Below, piece after piece: positions 12,240 to 23,568 of a DNA stretch of 64,000 nt. A model generated the notes under the pieces. That model searched no databases. It was not told where the DNA came from and worked only from the letters and a program-made list of their open reading frames with translations. The stretch is from Desmodus rotundus. Its lineage: Eukaryota; Chordata; Mammalia; Chiroptera; Phyllostomidae. Position 1 is the first letter of the stretch, and every line of letters starts with the position of its first letter. Where the stretch lies: NCBI RefSeq assembly GCF_022682495.2, contig NC_071399.1:51638873-51702872 (forward strand), in the 5' to 3' direction. The position numbers and the translations under genes are program-made.

Positions 12240-12815
12240 GTAACCAGTTTCACAGCTTCTATTCTGGTTCATTCTAGTCAATATTCTATGCAGCAGGCAG
12301 AGTAATAATCTAAAATAAAAAAATCACATTGCCCCCATGCTCAAAACCTTCCATAGACTTTCCATCATACTTAAAAGAAAATTTGCAGTTTTATCATAGC
12401 CATTAGGCCCTTAGTGATCTGGGCCCAAATTACCACTATTCCCTTCGCATACTTCATTGCAGTTACTGTTGCTGCTAAACCCATTTCCACCTCAGGACCT
12501 TTGCAGTGTTTTTATTGCCTAGAAAACTCTTTCTTGGTGTGTTCAGAGGGCCTGCTCCCTCATCTCAGAGAGGCCTTCCCTGACCTAACAGATTCCTCTC
12601 TGCTGTTATTCTTAGACCACTCACTCTCCTTTAGTTTTCTCAAAAGCATTCAACACTTACACATTATACAACCTACTTACTCATTCGTTAATTGTCTCCA
12701 CTAAAAATGTAGGCTCCCAGAGGGCAGTGTCTTTGATTCATTACCATATCCCACTCCACACAATAATGCCTGGTAGGTAGTAGACGTTTAATGATTACTT
12801 ACTGAATGAATGCTA
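12240..12815 (+). repeat. L2 3' end
   Basis: CTCAGGACCTTTGCAGTG, GAGGCCTTCCCTGACC, TAGGCTCCCAGAGGGCAGTG and TGCCTGGTAGGTAGTAGACG, ending ACTGAATGAATG, follow the L2 consensus in order. It lies in intron 3. Confidence 0.88.
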
Positions 12816-13753
12816 AACACCTATTAATACTTCACCCAAATAAAATATAAATAAGAAAACAGAAAATAAACACATGTTCCCTTCAATCAGAGACATGCAT
12901 TTATAGATCTGGAAAACTTCTTGTAGTTCTTTTGAACCTGAGTTTAATTATTTGTCGCTATGTTATCCTTTGAAAGTGAGGTTATTGTTTATAGCGAACT
13001 AAGCCTCACAAATTTGTAATACTTTTGCTAAAATAATACATTCTCAAATTGCTGTTAAGCCAAGAAGATCTATCATAGACCTGCTCTTATTTCCCAGCAG
13101 TTGATGGTTATGCCGCACTGCTTCAGTGAATTTTCTTTGCATTGTCTCCAGTGGTCATAAACCACAGTTTGCCACACTATAGTTTTTAGATGCCTGCTAT
13201 CATTCTTTCCTCACTTACATTCGGCTCAGCAGAGTAACTATAATGTTGGTAGATAAATGTGTTAGCCCTATAGGATTTCAAGGTTGGAATGTTAAAATTT
13301 CATGTATGAGATAGCCAGTAGTGGTGGTATAAGGGAGCTAGTTACAAATTTCAAGATGAAATAAACATTTGGGTAAGCACCACTAGACCACAGAACATAT
13401 CTGTTTGTTCACCAGCCAAATCCAGCTCTGGGCACAGGGACTGGTTTATAGTGACCAGTCACGGAGTCAATGAATATTAATTAAACAATAAAAATACCTC
13501 AAAGTTGATGTAATACTACCAAAGGAATATAATAGTAAGAAATAGATGTCAAAACCAGGAAAAGGGTTAGATATAAAAACAACATAATCAAGAAGCTTAA
13601 AAAAATCTAAATCAATAAATGAAACAAATTCTCTGATGACATAAAGTAAAACTTATACAAAGTTGGAAAATTCAAGACATTTTTTCTGAATTAGTATCAA
13701 ATATGATACTTAAACAAAAATCAAAGTGAGCTTTCCAAAGAAAGTTATCATTA
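12816..13753. other. Intron 3, next to exon 3
   Basis: No exon or clear repeat. 13400-13490 may be a weak MIR/L2 relic. The donor of exon 3 is at 13759-13754. Confidence 0.45.
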
Positions 13754-13759
13754 ACTTAC

Positions 13760-13833
13760 AGGAGTTGAAATCTTCTTTGCAGTTTCTGTGATTACTTGTT
13801 GTAGAGGTTTCCAGATCTGAAATACATAGCGAC
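13760..13833 (-). CDS. DNAJC15: DNAJC15 exon 3, end of helix and matrix linker
   Basis: A 74-bp exon on the minus strand, bounded by an AG acceptor (+ strand ct at 13834-13835) and a GTAAGT donor (13759-13754). Completing the split glycine from exon 2, it reads GRYVFQIWKPLQQVITETAK then KISTP and ends in phase 0. This matches the DNAJC15 segment after the transmembrane helix (human RYAFRIWKPLEQVITETAKKISTP, from memory). The paralogue DNAJC19 has a clearly different sequence here (RYVLQAMKHMEP), so the call is DNAJC15. The three exons in the window give 77 codons, about half of the roughly 150-residue protein. The GGF-containing linker and the C-terminal J domain with its HPD motif are not seen in 1-13759 and must lie further left. 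This implies intron 3 is longer than 13.7 kb. Confidence 0.95.
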
Positions 13834-15229
13834 CTAAAAAGTAACAAGGATAGAAGCAAACATAACATATTGTCTATACTCAAAGTCAATACTCACAAGG
13901 TGTTTACCACAGTATTTATTAATTTATTTTACATACACTATTTTGATAACTATTTCAAAATTTACCACAGTCATATTTTTTCAAATTTCTGATTTATTAT
14001 TGTTATGATAGCTATTAAATTTATCAAGTTCTAGTTCATAATTATAAAGTCAACAAAAGACCAATATTACATTTCTATACAATGTTATAGGTCACAAAAA
14101 AGTCTCAGTGCTCTTTTCACACCACACTGCAGATGAAATCCTTTAACATAAAGATACTCAGGAATCTAAAATAATTATTTCTATTACTTTTCACAGTGGT
14201 AATCGCTTTGAAATATATAGAAAACAAATACAGTTTAGAAGCTATACAACATAGGAGTGATTTTAATGGAGTTAGCTCTAAAGTAAAAGCACAATTTGTA
14301 GAAAATATTTACCAACATTTTATTACCAACGTCCATTAACAACTTCTTACTGAAGAGGACTGATCTCCTAAAAATTTATTTTATTTTAGTGCTTTTCTTT
14401 CTTAGGCATCCTAACAATAAAAATTCTGAAGTCCTGACAACTAAGAATCAGTAACAAAAGAGGGCCTAAACTGTTTTGGGGGCATAGAATTAAATATTAT
14501 CTGAATAGTTTACCTTTTGTACCCTAATCAGGATGAGTGACTACTAATATTAGTGTCTCTCTTCCCAAAAGCCTTGGTAGAAAACCAGTTTTGACACTCT
14601 GAACTTTTAACTTCTAACCATAACCTTTTTGCAAATCAAGGTTTCTACTGGGAAAATGCAACTACATAGATCTTTTAAAAGGAGTTACCTGTCTGAATAC
14701 ACTGCTATTCCTCTGCAAATGTGCTATAGTGAAAAGCAGGGTGCTAGACCTGAGAAGTGAAGCATCTAATCTAATTAGGAGATAAAAAGCTCTTGAGATC
14801 AAGGAGAACATTAAGTAAAACTTTGTAAGGTTGAAACCCTATCTCATCCAAGTCTCTCATCATATAGATGTCAACTTCCATTTGATATGAAATTAAATAC
14901 CACACAAAACAAAACAAAAATCTTTTCTACTCATTTTTATTGGATCTTACTAAACTCCATATAACCACAATGGAATTTGCTTCACCTAAAAAGAAGATTC
15001 AATTAACAAGATCAATTCCATGGAACTTAGAGATACAAATACTAAATTTAAAAAAATGTAAATCTAAGATAAAATGTACAAGGCAATTTAAAACTAAGTT
15101 GATGACTATAAACTGTAAGTTGAAGAAATAGCTATTTTCCTTCAAATCTTTGTAACTATTCTTTTTAAAAATGCAACACTGGCAGTTTATCAAAGACATT
15201 ACACCAATATGTTAAAAATGAAGTAATAA
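13834..15229. other. Intron 2, mostly unique A/T-rich DNA
   Basis: Begins with the exon 3 acceptor and holds no recognised repeat up to the L1 3'UTR at 15230. It may include intronic unique sequence useful for alignment. Confidence 0.5.
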
Positions 15230-15520
15230 GTACACTAAAGGGAACAACAGCTGTGCTCATCAGAAAAACCTGACAGAGGGGATGGGGGTAGGGCTAGGGG
15301 TGTGAAAGGACTGAGCAAAAAAGAGGGAAAAAACTCATGAACACAGACAACAGTGTGCTGATTGCAGGGGGTGGAAGTGGGGGAGGTGGATGATAAATGA
15401 TGATGGAAGGAGACTTGACTTGGGGTGGTGAATACACTATACAGTGTATACATGATATGTTATATAATTGTGCGCCTGAATCCTATATAATTTTGTTAAC
15501 CAGTGTAAGCCAAAAAAAAA
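15230..15520 (+). repeat. Old L1 3'UTR
   Basis: GGGGTAGGGCTAGGGG, ACTCATGAACACAGACAAC and the terminal ATATAATTTTGTTAACCAGT are the 3'UTR of an L1M-type element, ending in an A13 run at about 15512. Confidence 0.75.
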
Positions 15521-15626
15521 AAAATCAATGTAAAGGGAAAAAAAGGAAGAACATACTGACAGCTCAGGAAATGTGCAATCTTACCTACAAGAAGAAATAC
15601 ATAGGAGAATAAAGGAATCCCACATC

Positions 15627-15979
15627 TGCACACACCCCCTCCTGGGAGCATGCCCTGCCTCTTTCCCTTCCCTGTCTTCTTTCCCCACAGGCCCGCATCA
15701 GCTAAATTCTAAGAGACCCCAGAGACTTGCAACCAGGGGAGCTATGGGCAACGCTGGCTAGTCCTGGGCTGACCCCTAAACCTGTCTCCAAGGCCTCCTC
15801 TGACTCTCCTGTGAGTTGACAGCAACCCTGTCTTAGCTCGCTTTCTTTCCCATAACGTTTCTAGAGAGCCAAAGCAGCCCCACCTAGTCTCTCCCCTGGT
15901 ACTTCCTCTGTCCTAGGCGCCTCCTTGTTTCACTGTCTCCAGCTTTAATAAATGTATTCTCAAAATAAAAAAAGAAAAG
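15627..15979 (+). other. Retroposed GC-rich block with poly(A) signal, unidentified
   Basis: A 350-bp GC-rich block in intron 2 with CTTTAATAAATGTATTCTCA near its end and an A-rich tail (15961-15984). The flanks AAAGGAATCCCACATC (15611-15626) and AAAAGAACCCCATATC (15980-15995) agree at 13 of 16 positions, as for an L1-mediated insertion. It has no long open frame. It could be a processed 3'UTR fragment or an LTR. Confidence 0.5.
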
Positions 15980-16356
15980 AAAAGAACCCCATATCAATTA
16001 CACTGCTTCATATTAAAGATTTTTTTTTATAGTACACTATGGCCCAGACTAAAAAATTGCCAGGAAGATCTACTAGTTTATAGCGGAGTAAAGTAAATTC
16101 ACTTGTGACACAGTTGAGTAATGGCTAATTTTCATAGCTTTTCTATCATTACTTTTCTTCACCACAAATTTTATCTAGATTTTGCTACACTGGCAAATAT
16201 CAATGGTTCAGTGAATATAAATGTGGAAAGAATAGAAATGCACAATGTCTTAAAACCAAAAACCTCAGAATACTAAGAGTATGCTTATAATCACTATAGG
16301 AGCAATTTGGAAATATTTCACAACATTCATTGATATGTATCCTTCAGTTATCTTAC

Positions 16357-16408
16357 CTGCAAATGCAAAAGCTGCAACACCCAGTCCTACAGCTATCAAG
16401 CTTCTTGC
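16357..16408 (-). CDS. DNAJC15: DNAJC15 exon 2, start of the membrane helix
   Basis: A 52-bp internal exon on the minus strand. It is preceded by a pyrimidine-rich AG acceptor (+ strand ct at 16409-16410) and followed by a GTAAGA donor (16356-16351). It encodes ARSLIAVGLGVAAFAFA plus the first base of a glycine codon, so it ends in phase 1. Apart from small substitutions this is the RSLIAVGLGVAALAFAG segment of mammalian DNAJC15. This hydrophobic stretch is the start of the single inner-membrane helix. It enters in phase 0 from exon 1 and leaves in phase 1 into exon 3, so the frame is kept. It is separated from exon 1 by about 34 kb. No stop or frameshift is seen, so this is a working exon and not a retrocopy. 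Confidence 0.95.
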
Positions 16409-16883
16409 CTATGGAAGAAAAAATAATTACTTATAGTGTTATATACTGGGTTTTTCAAGTAAATCATTTTTAATAATGTGAATAACTATGTTAAATAGTT
16501 TTCTTCAAGCTCTACTGTGAATAGAACTTTAAAAAAATCTCAGTGTCTATGAGATTATATCTACTGTGCACTATATCAGTTAATTTTCAGTGAACTAAAA
16601 TAATTCTAGATTTTCATTTAATTTCCATATATTTGAATTCATTCTAACCTAGAGATTTTATATTACCTATTGCTAAAATGTTTTCTAAAGACTATTCTTA
16701 ATAGTGGGTTTAATGTATTTGTTTTCTATAAATATAAAAGGCACATATTGCATCCTCCATTAACTTGTGATTTTCAATGGCATTTGCTATATGTAAAAAT
16801 TTAGTAAAACATTAGATGTATATTTAGTAAATATGTCAAAATCCAAAAAGTGTTAAAAATGATAAATAATCTAAAGGCTATTC

Positions 16884-18525
16884 AACAGGTCGGCAAGATG
16901 GTGGCGAGATAGGTGGGTGTGGAGTCCACTTCCCCTCAACACCAGTGCAACACCTAGCTGATCTGAGGAGCAGAGTGAACAGCAAACGGTATTCCAGCAT
17001 ATATGAAGACCAAAGATAGAGGACATTGAAAGATCAGACTGTAAGAAGAGTACTTAAGGACAATAAGGTCACTGGGACCTATGCAGGGACCAGGGCAGCT
17101 GAAGCCAGGGCCCTGGCGCAGGGTCTGCTGCAGGATTCTTGGGAGAGAGCCAGGCTGGGCTGTGTGAGCAGCCAGGTACTTGTTTGGACCAGGGGGGCTT
17201 GAATAGGAAGAATTTCTCAAAAAGAAAAAGAAAATAGAAGCACTCAGCGGCTAGTTAGAGAACTCTCCACAGTAGCCACGGATTCTGGCGCCCCTCCCCA
17301 CTCAACCCCTGGACGGTGAACGCTGGATAAGCAGCACCGGCGCTCACCTGAAGCCCAGTTGCGCGCACCCAGATTAGCACACTGGGGGCACACAACTGAA
17401 ACCCCAGCTGGGTGCCCACACCTGAAACCTCGGGTGGGTGTGCACCAGGAGCAGAGGCTAGCTGCCCCATGCACAGGCCCAAGGTAGCAGACCGGCTGGA
17501 CACGCGACTCAGGCCCAAAGCAGCAGATCAGCGGATCAACAGCCTGGCTGCCTGCGAGCCACCACACCTAAAAGCACCCTTTCTGAGCAACTCCTAACTA
17601 GCCCCTGTGCACTGAGCCCTGCAGGGCCTACTGGCTCTCTAGACTAAGGCAGAACACCCAGCAGAGGGGAGCTGCAGGGCTGGGGGAGACTGCATTCCCC
17701 GGAAAGACTCAACCCAGTAGGGGGCTAAACTATCCCATAGCACCACAGACAGCCCCTAGCATCTAAGACAGCAAAGAGCAAGAAGGGGGAGTGTGAGTTG
17801 CCCCTAATAAGTGCAACTCAAGGACAGCATATCTGGTGAACTAAAGGCTTAGTGGGGAACAGAAAGACCCTGAGGAACTGGACTGGAGGCTGAACAACAG
17901 GGAAAAGAGTGTGACTCAGGAAGGGAGAAAAGTGAAACCAATCCTTCCAACCACCCCCTCCCATTCCACAGACAGGAAGACCAGCAGAACTAACCAGACG
18001 AGTTTAAAGCCAGCAGAAGACTTTTTTTTTTCTTTCTTTCCTCCTTTCCCCGTGAATTCCTTCTTCCATTCTGTCCTTCTTTCTTTTTTTATTCCTTCTT
18101 CCTTAGATCCTTGACCTTTTTTATTACTTCTTCGTGCCTTCTTTTATTTATTCTTGTTTTAATTTTTGTTAAAAATCCTTCTTATCTTGCCTGTGATCTT
18201 TCTTTATTCCTTATTCCTTCCTTCCTTTCCTTTTCTATTCCCTTTTTCCCTCCTTCCCATCTTTTCTTTTTTTTCTTCTTCTTCCCCGCCCCCCTTTCTC
18301 TTTTTCCCACAGATGAGACAATAAAACCTGGAGTGCTGAAAAGACCAGAGTTAGACCTTGTTACACCCATAAAGGTCAGCTCAAGACCAGTGAGCACAGG
18401 AGATTAAGAAGACAGCACCACTGAATTCCATTGGCATTCTACCATAGAAGTTCATACCATAAACCCAGGGAGTCAGAATAGATCAATTCAAGAAGCAGAG
18501 GCTAACAAGAAGAATCTCACAAACA
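16884..18525 (+). promoter_or_regulatory. L1 5'UTR with YY1-like site and polypyrimidine tract
   Basis: The internal promoter region of the full-length L1. CAAGATGGTGGC at 16894-16905 resembles the YY1 site at the start of primate L1 5'UTRs (CAAGATGGC), in the same position relative to the element start. A GC-rich segment with several CpG follows (17270-17560). From about 18021 to 18309 the plus strand is almost entirely C and T, with repeated TTCCTT blocks, immediately before the region leading into ORF1. Open frames seen on either strand here are not coding. Promoter activity is inferred from position and family knowledge. Confidence 0.75.
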
Positions 18526-19459
18526 ATGGGAAGACAAAGAAACAATCCCCAAATGAAAGGAAAGGAGGAAGCCTCAGAAAGAATGCTAACTGAAAAAGAG
18601 TCAACTCAACTATCAGATACTGAATTCAAAGCAATGGTTATCAGGAAGCTCACTGAGCTCTCTGAGCTCAAAGAGAACTACCAGAAACTACAGGGAAACT
18701 ACAATGAACTCACTGCAAACTATATCAACATGAAAAAGGAAATAGAAACTATCAACAAGGGCCAAGAAAAAAATGAAGAATACGACTTCTGAATTGAAGA
18801 ACACAGTAGAAGGAATCAAATGCAGACTTGATGAAGCAGAGGATCGGATCAGCGAGCTGGAGGACAAAGTAGAAAAAACCACCCAGGAAGAGCAAGAAAA
18901 GGAAAACAGGCTCAGAAAGAATGAACGGAGATTAAGGGAAATGCAGGACAACATGAAACGTAACAATATCCATATAATAGGAATAACAGAAGGAGAAGAG
19001 GAAGAGCAAGGGATAGAAAACCTGTTTGAAAAACTAATGATGGAAAATTTCCCTAATCTGAGGAGAGAAAAAGTCACCCAAATCCAGAAAACACAGACAG
19101 TCCCAAGCAAGAGGAACCCAAAGAGGCCCACTGCAAGACACATCATAATTAAAATGGCAAAATTCCAAGACAAAGAGAGGATCTTAAAGGCAGCAAGGGA
19201 GAAACAGGAAGTAACATACAAGGGAGCCCCTATAAGGTTAGCAACTGACTTCTCAATGGAAACATTCCAAGCCAGAAGAGAATGGCAAAAAATATTCCAA
19301 GTAATGAGAACCAGAGGTCTGCAACCAAGACTACTTTACCCAGCAAGGCTCTCAATCAAGATAGAAGGCCAAATAAAGAGTTTCCCAGACAAAAAAAGTC
19401 TAAAAGAATACACTTCCACCAAACCAGCTCTACAAGAGATGCTAAAGGGACTGCTTTAA
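18526..19459 (+). pseudogene. L1 ORF1 (RNA-binding protein), one frameshift
   Basis: ORF1p of L1 is the trimeric RNA-binding chaperone of the retrotransposition particle. The first frame gives 88 residues from the ATG at 18526, heptad-like and rich in K, E, L and N. It then breaks near an A-run at about 18766-18785. The second frame resumes at 18773 and continues for 228 residues: coiled coil (ISELEDKVEK), an RRM-type core (NIHIIGITEGEEEEQGIENL), and the C-terminal domain with ARHIIIKMAKFQDKERILKA and PRLLYPARLSIKIEGQIKSF, ending in EMLKGLL and a stop. Apart from the single shift in the oligo-A the gene looks whole, about 315 residues. The 47-bp gap to ORF2 is typical of L1. I call it a pseudogene because of the shift, which could in principle be a sequencing error in a homopolymer. 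Confidence 0.88.
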
Positions 19460-19505
19460 GGAAAGGAAGGTAAAGAGAAAGACAGAGGAACACAGGTATG
19501 AAAAA

Positions 19506-22500
19506 ATGGCAATGAATAACTATCTATCAATAATAACCTTAAATGTCAATGCATTAAATGCTCCAATCAAAAGACATAGAATAGATGAATGGGTAAGAAA
19601 ATATGACCCACACATATGCTGCCTACAAGAGACCCACCTCAGGACAAAAGACCTACACAGACTGAGAGTGAAGGGATGGAAACAAATTTTCCAAGCAAAC
19701 AGACAGGAAAAAAAAAAGCTGGGGTAGCAATACTCATATCAGACAAAATAGACTTCAAGAGAAGAGCCATAAAGAGAGACCCAGAAGGTCACTTCATAAT
19801 ACTCAAGGGAAGAATCCACCAAGAAGACATAAACATTGTAAATATATATGCACCCAACATAGGAGCACCCAAATACAGAAAGAAAATCTTGGAGGACTTC
19901 AAGAAAGATATTGACAGCAACACAATTCTTAGTAGGGGACTTTAACACCCCACTGTCAAAAATGGACAGGTCTTCCAAACAAAATATCAACAATGATATT
20001 GTGTCACTTAACAATACCCTTGATGAAATGAACTTAACTGATATATAGAGAGAGAGCTTTTCATGTCAAAGAAGCAAAATACACATTCTTTTCAAGTGTA
20101 CATGGAACTTTATCAAAGATAGACCACATGATAGGACACAAAGCAAGCCTCAACAAATTCAAGAAAATTGAAATCATATTAAGGATTTTCTCTGACCACA
20201 AGAGACTGAAACTAGAAACCAACCCTAAAGGAAAAAACCCAAAACACTCAAAATCATGGAGACTGAATAGCATGCTATTAAACAATGAATGGGTCAAGGA
20301 CGAGATTAGGGAAGAAATCAAAAACTTTCTGGAAACAAATGAAAATGAACTCACAACAACCCAAAACCTATGGGACACAGCAAAGGCAGTCCTGAGAGGG
20401 AAGTTCATAGCAATACAGGCCTACCTTAAAAAGACAGAAACATTTCAAACAAACAATCTAATTCTACACCTATAAGAACTCGAAGAACAACAACAAAGAC
20501 AGCCCAGATCAAGCAGAAGGAAGGAAATAACCAAGATCAGAGCAGAGTTAAATAGAGACTAAAAGCACATTTTGAAGGATCAATGAATCCAGGAGCTGGT
20601 TCTTTGAAAAGATAAAGAAAATCGACAAGCCTTTAAGTAGGCTCATCAGGAAAAAGGGAGAGGACCCAAATAAACACAATTAGAAATGAAAGAGGAGAGA
20701 TTACAACTGATACCACAGAAATACAAAGGATTATAAGAAATTACTATGAAGAACTGTATGCCAAGAAATTTGAAAACCTAGGTGAAATGGACACATTTCT
20801 AGAAAAATATAATCTTCCAAAACTGAATGAAGGAGAAGCAGAAAACCTGAACAGACCAATAACAGCAGACGAAATGGAAGCAAAAAACTCTCAACACACA
20901 CAAGCCCTGGACCAGATCGTTTCACAGAATTCTACAAAGCATTTAAGGAAGAGCTAACCCCTATCCTTCACAGACTATTCGAAAAAAATCCAAACTGATG
21001 GAAGACTGCCAAACTCTTTTTATGAAGCCAGCATCGTCCTAATCCCAAAACCAGACAAAGACACAACGAACAAAGAAAACTTCAGGCCAATATCTCTGAT
21101 GAACATAGACATTAAATTCTCAACAAAATATTGGCAAACCGCATCCAGCAATACATTAAAAAGATCATCCACCATGACCAAGTGGGGTTCATCCCAGGGA
21201 TGCAAGGATGGTACAATATTCGCAAATCAATAAACATAATATATCACATCAACAACAGCAAAGACAAAAATCACATGATCATATCAATAGATGCGGAAAA
21301 AGCATTTGATAAGATACAACACCCATTTCTGATAAAAACACTCAGCAAAGTGGGAATAAAGGGAGCATTCCTCAACATAATAAAGGCCATATATGAGAGA
21401 CCTACAGCCAACATCACACTCAATGGACAAAAACTGAGAGCTTTCCCACTAAGATCAGGAACAAGACAAGGATGCCCTCTCTCACCACTCCTATTCAACA
21501 TAGGATTGGAAGTCCTAGCCACAGCAATCAGACAAGAAAAAGAAATAAAAGGCATCCAAATTGGAAAGGAGGAAATGAAAGTGTCACTGTTTGCAGATGA
21601 CATGATAGTGTACATGGAAAATCCTATAGACTCCACCAAAAAACTACTCGACCTAATAAATGAATTTGGCAAAACAGCTGGACACAAAGTCAATACTCAG
21701 AAATCAAAGGCATTCCTGTATACCAACAACGAAACTGCAGAAACAGAAATCAGGAAAAAAATCCCATTTGATATAGCAACAAGAAAAATAAAGTACCTAG
21801 GAATCAATCTAACCAAGGAGGTAAAAGACCTGTACTCAGAAAACTACACAACACAGAAGAAAGAAATTGAGGAAGACAGAAACAAATGCAATCATGTACC
21901 ATGCTCATGGATTGGAAGAATTAACATCATCAAAATGGCCATACTACCCAAAGCAATTTATAGATTCAATGCAATCCCTATTAGAGTACCCATGACATAT
22001 TTCACAGATATAGAACAAACATTTCAGAAATTCATATGGAACCAGAAACGACCCCAAATAGCTGCAGCAATTTTGAGAAAGAAGAACAAAGCAGGAGGGA
22101 TCACAATACCTGATATCAAACTGTATTACAAAGCCACTGTAATCAAAACAGCCTGGTACTGGCATAAAAACAGGCACAGAGAGCCCAGGAATAAACTCAA
22201 GTCTTTACGGTCAATTAATATTTCACAAAGGAGGCAGGAGCATAAAATGGAGCAAAAACAGCCTCTTCAACAGATGGTGTTGGGAGATCTGGACAACTAC
22301 ATGCAAAAAAATGAAACTCGATCACCAACTTACGCCATACACAAAAATAAATTCAAGGTGGATAAAAGACTTAAATATAAGTCGTAACCCCATAAAAGTC
22401 CTCGAGGAAAACATTGGCAGGAAAATCTCAGACATTCCATGCAGCAACATCCTCACAGACATGTCCCCTAAAGCAAGGGACATAAAGGAAAGAATAAACA

Positions 22501-23290
22501 AATGGGACCTCATCAAAATAAAAAGCTTCTGCATGGCTAAAGAAAACAGCACCAAATTACAAAGAGAAACAACAGTATGGGAAAACATATTTGCTAATGA
22601 TACCTCAGACAAGGGCCTGATCTCCAAAATATATAAACAACTCACATGACTCCACTCCAGGAAGACAAACAACCCAATTAAAAAATGGGCAAAGGACTTG
22701 AACAGACACTTCTCCAAGAAAGACATGCAGAGAGGGCCCAGAGACATATGAAATTATGCTCAGCATCACTAGCCATCAGGGAGATGCAAATTAAAACCAC
22801 AATGAGGTACCATCTCATACCAGTCAGAGTGGCCAACATAAACAAATCCACAAACAAATGTTGGAGAGGATGGGGAGAAAAGGGAACCCTAGTACATTGT
22901 TGGTGGAAATGCAGACTGGTGAGGCCACTGTGGAAAACAGTATGGAATTTCCTCAGAAAACTAAAAATGGAACTGCCCTTTGACCCAGCAATTCCAATGC
23001 TGGGATTATACCCTAAGAACCCTGAAACACCAATCCAAAAGAACCTGTGCACCCCAATGTTCATAGCAGCACAATTTACAATAGCCAAGTACTAGAAGCA
23101 ACCTAATTGCCCATCAGCAAATGAGTGGATCCAAAAACTATGGTATATTTACACAGTGGAATTCTACTCAGCAGAGAGAAAGAAGGAGCTTATACCCTTT
23201 GCAACAGCATGGATGGAACTGGAGAGCATTATGCTAGGTGAAATAATCCAGGCAGTGAGGGACAAATACCATATGATCTCACCTTTAACT
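19506..23290 (+). pseudogene. L1 ORF2 (endonuclease / reverse transcriptase), multiply broken
   Basis: ORF2p nicks DNA and copies L1 RNA at the nick. The order of domains is intact, but the frame breaks repeatedly. The endonuclease starts at 19506 (SIITLNVNALNAPIKRHRID, then PHICCLQETHLRTKDLHRL). It shifts at an A-run near 19710 (VAILISDKIDFKRRAI follows) and again near 19930. 20128-20475 carries [19 protein letters not shown]. The reverse transcriptase is open for 418 codons at 21131-22387, with the [17 protein letters not shown] block and the catalytic FADD (about residue 156). The C-terminal region continues at 22311-22649 and 22685-23095. It ends early because a Trp codon has become TAG at about 23093; residual coding similarity runs to about 23290. 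Several independent lesions mean sequencing error is not the explanation. Confidence 0.9.
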
Positions 23291-23568
23291 GGAACATAAT
23301 AAATAGAAGAAAAAAGGAAACAAAATATAACCAGAGACATTGAAGTTAAGAATATTGTAACAATTGCCAGAGGGTATTGGGGAGGGGACAGTGAGGAGAG
23401 GGGTTTATAGGAACTACTATAAAGGACACATGGACCAAATCAAGGGGGAGGGTGGAGGCGGGGGAGGGAGGGGGGTTCAACTGGGGTGGGGGGGGAGGGA
23501 TGGGGACAAAAGGCTCACAACTGTAATTGAATAACAATAAAAAATTAAAATTAAAAGAAAAGCTATTC

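Larger units (their letters stand above)
16884..23557 (+). mobile_element. Complete L1 retrotransposon, both ORFs broken
   Basis: A complete LINE-1 of about 6.67 kb inserted in intron 1, antisense to DNAJC15. It is bracketed by an imperfect TSD: AAAGGCTATTC at 16873-16883 and AAAAGCTATTC at 23558-23568. The layout is a 1.64-kb 5'UTR beginning near GGCAAGATGGTGGCGAG, then ORF1 from 18526, ORF2 from about 19506, a G-rich 3'UTR (about 23340-23510) and an A-rich tail. Full length with a recognisable TSD makes it the best-preserved L1 here, but frameshifts and stops in both ORFs mean it cannot make its proteins. Confidence 0.93.

Noticed and set aside
13760..16408. Possible DNAJC19 (TIM14) instead of DNAJC15
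   Set aside because: The linker reads QIWKPLQQVITETAK, the DNAJC15 form, and exon 1 carries LRYAEY, which DNAJC19 lacks.
17244..17567. 107- and 87-codon minus-strand frames
   Set aside because: They fall in the GC-rich L1 5'UTR and do not resemble a known protein.
18688..19221. 177-codon minus-strand open frame
   Set aside because: It is the antisense of L1 ORF1 coding sequence and has no independent support.
21271..21693. 140-codon minus-strand frame
   Set aside because: A shadow of the open reverse-transcriptase segment of L1 ORF2.
22322..22747. 141-codon minus-strand frame
   Set aside because: A shadow of the L1 ORF2 C-terminal region.
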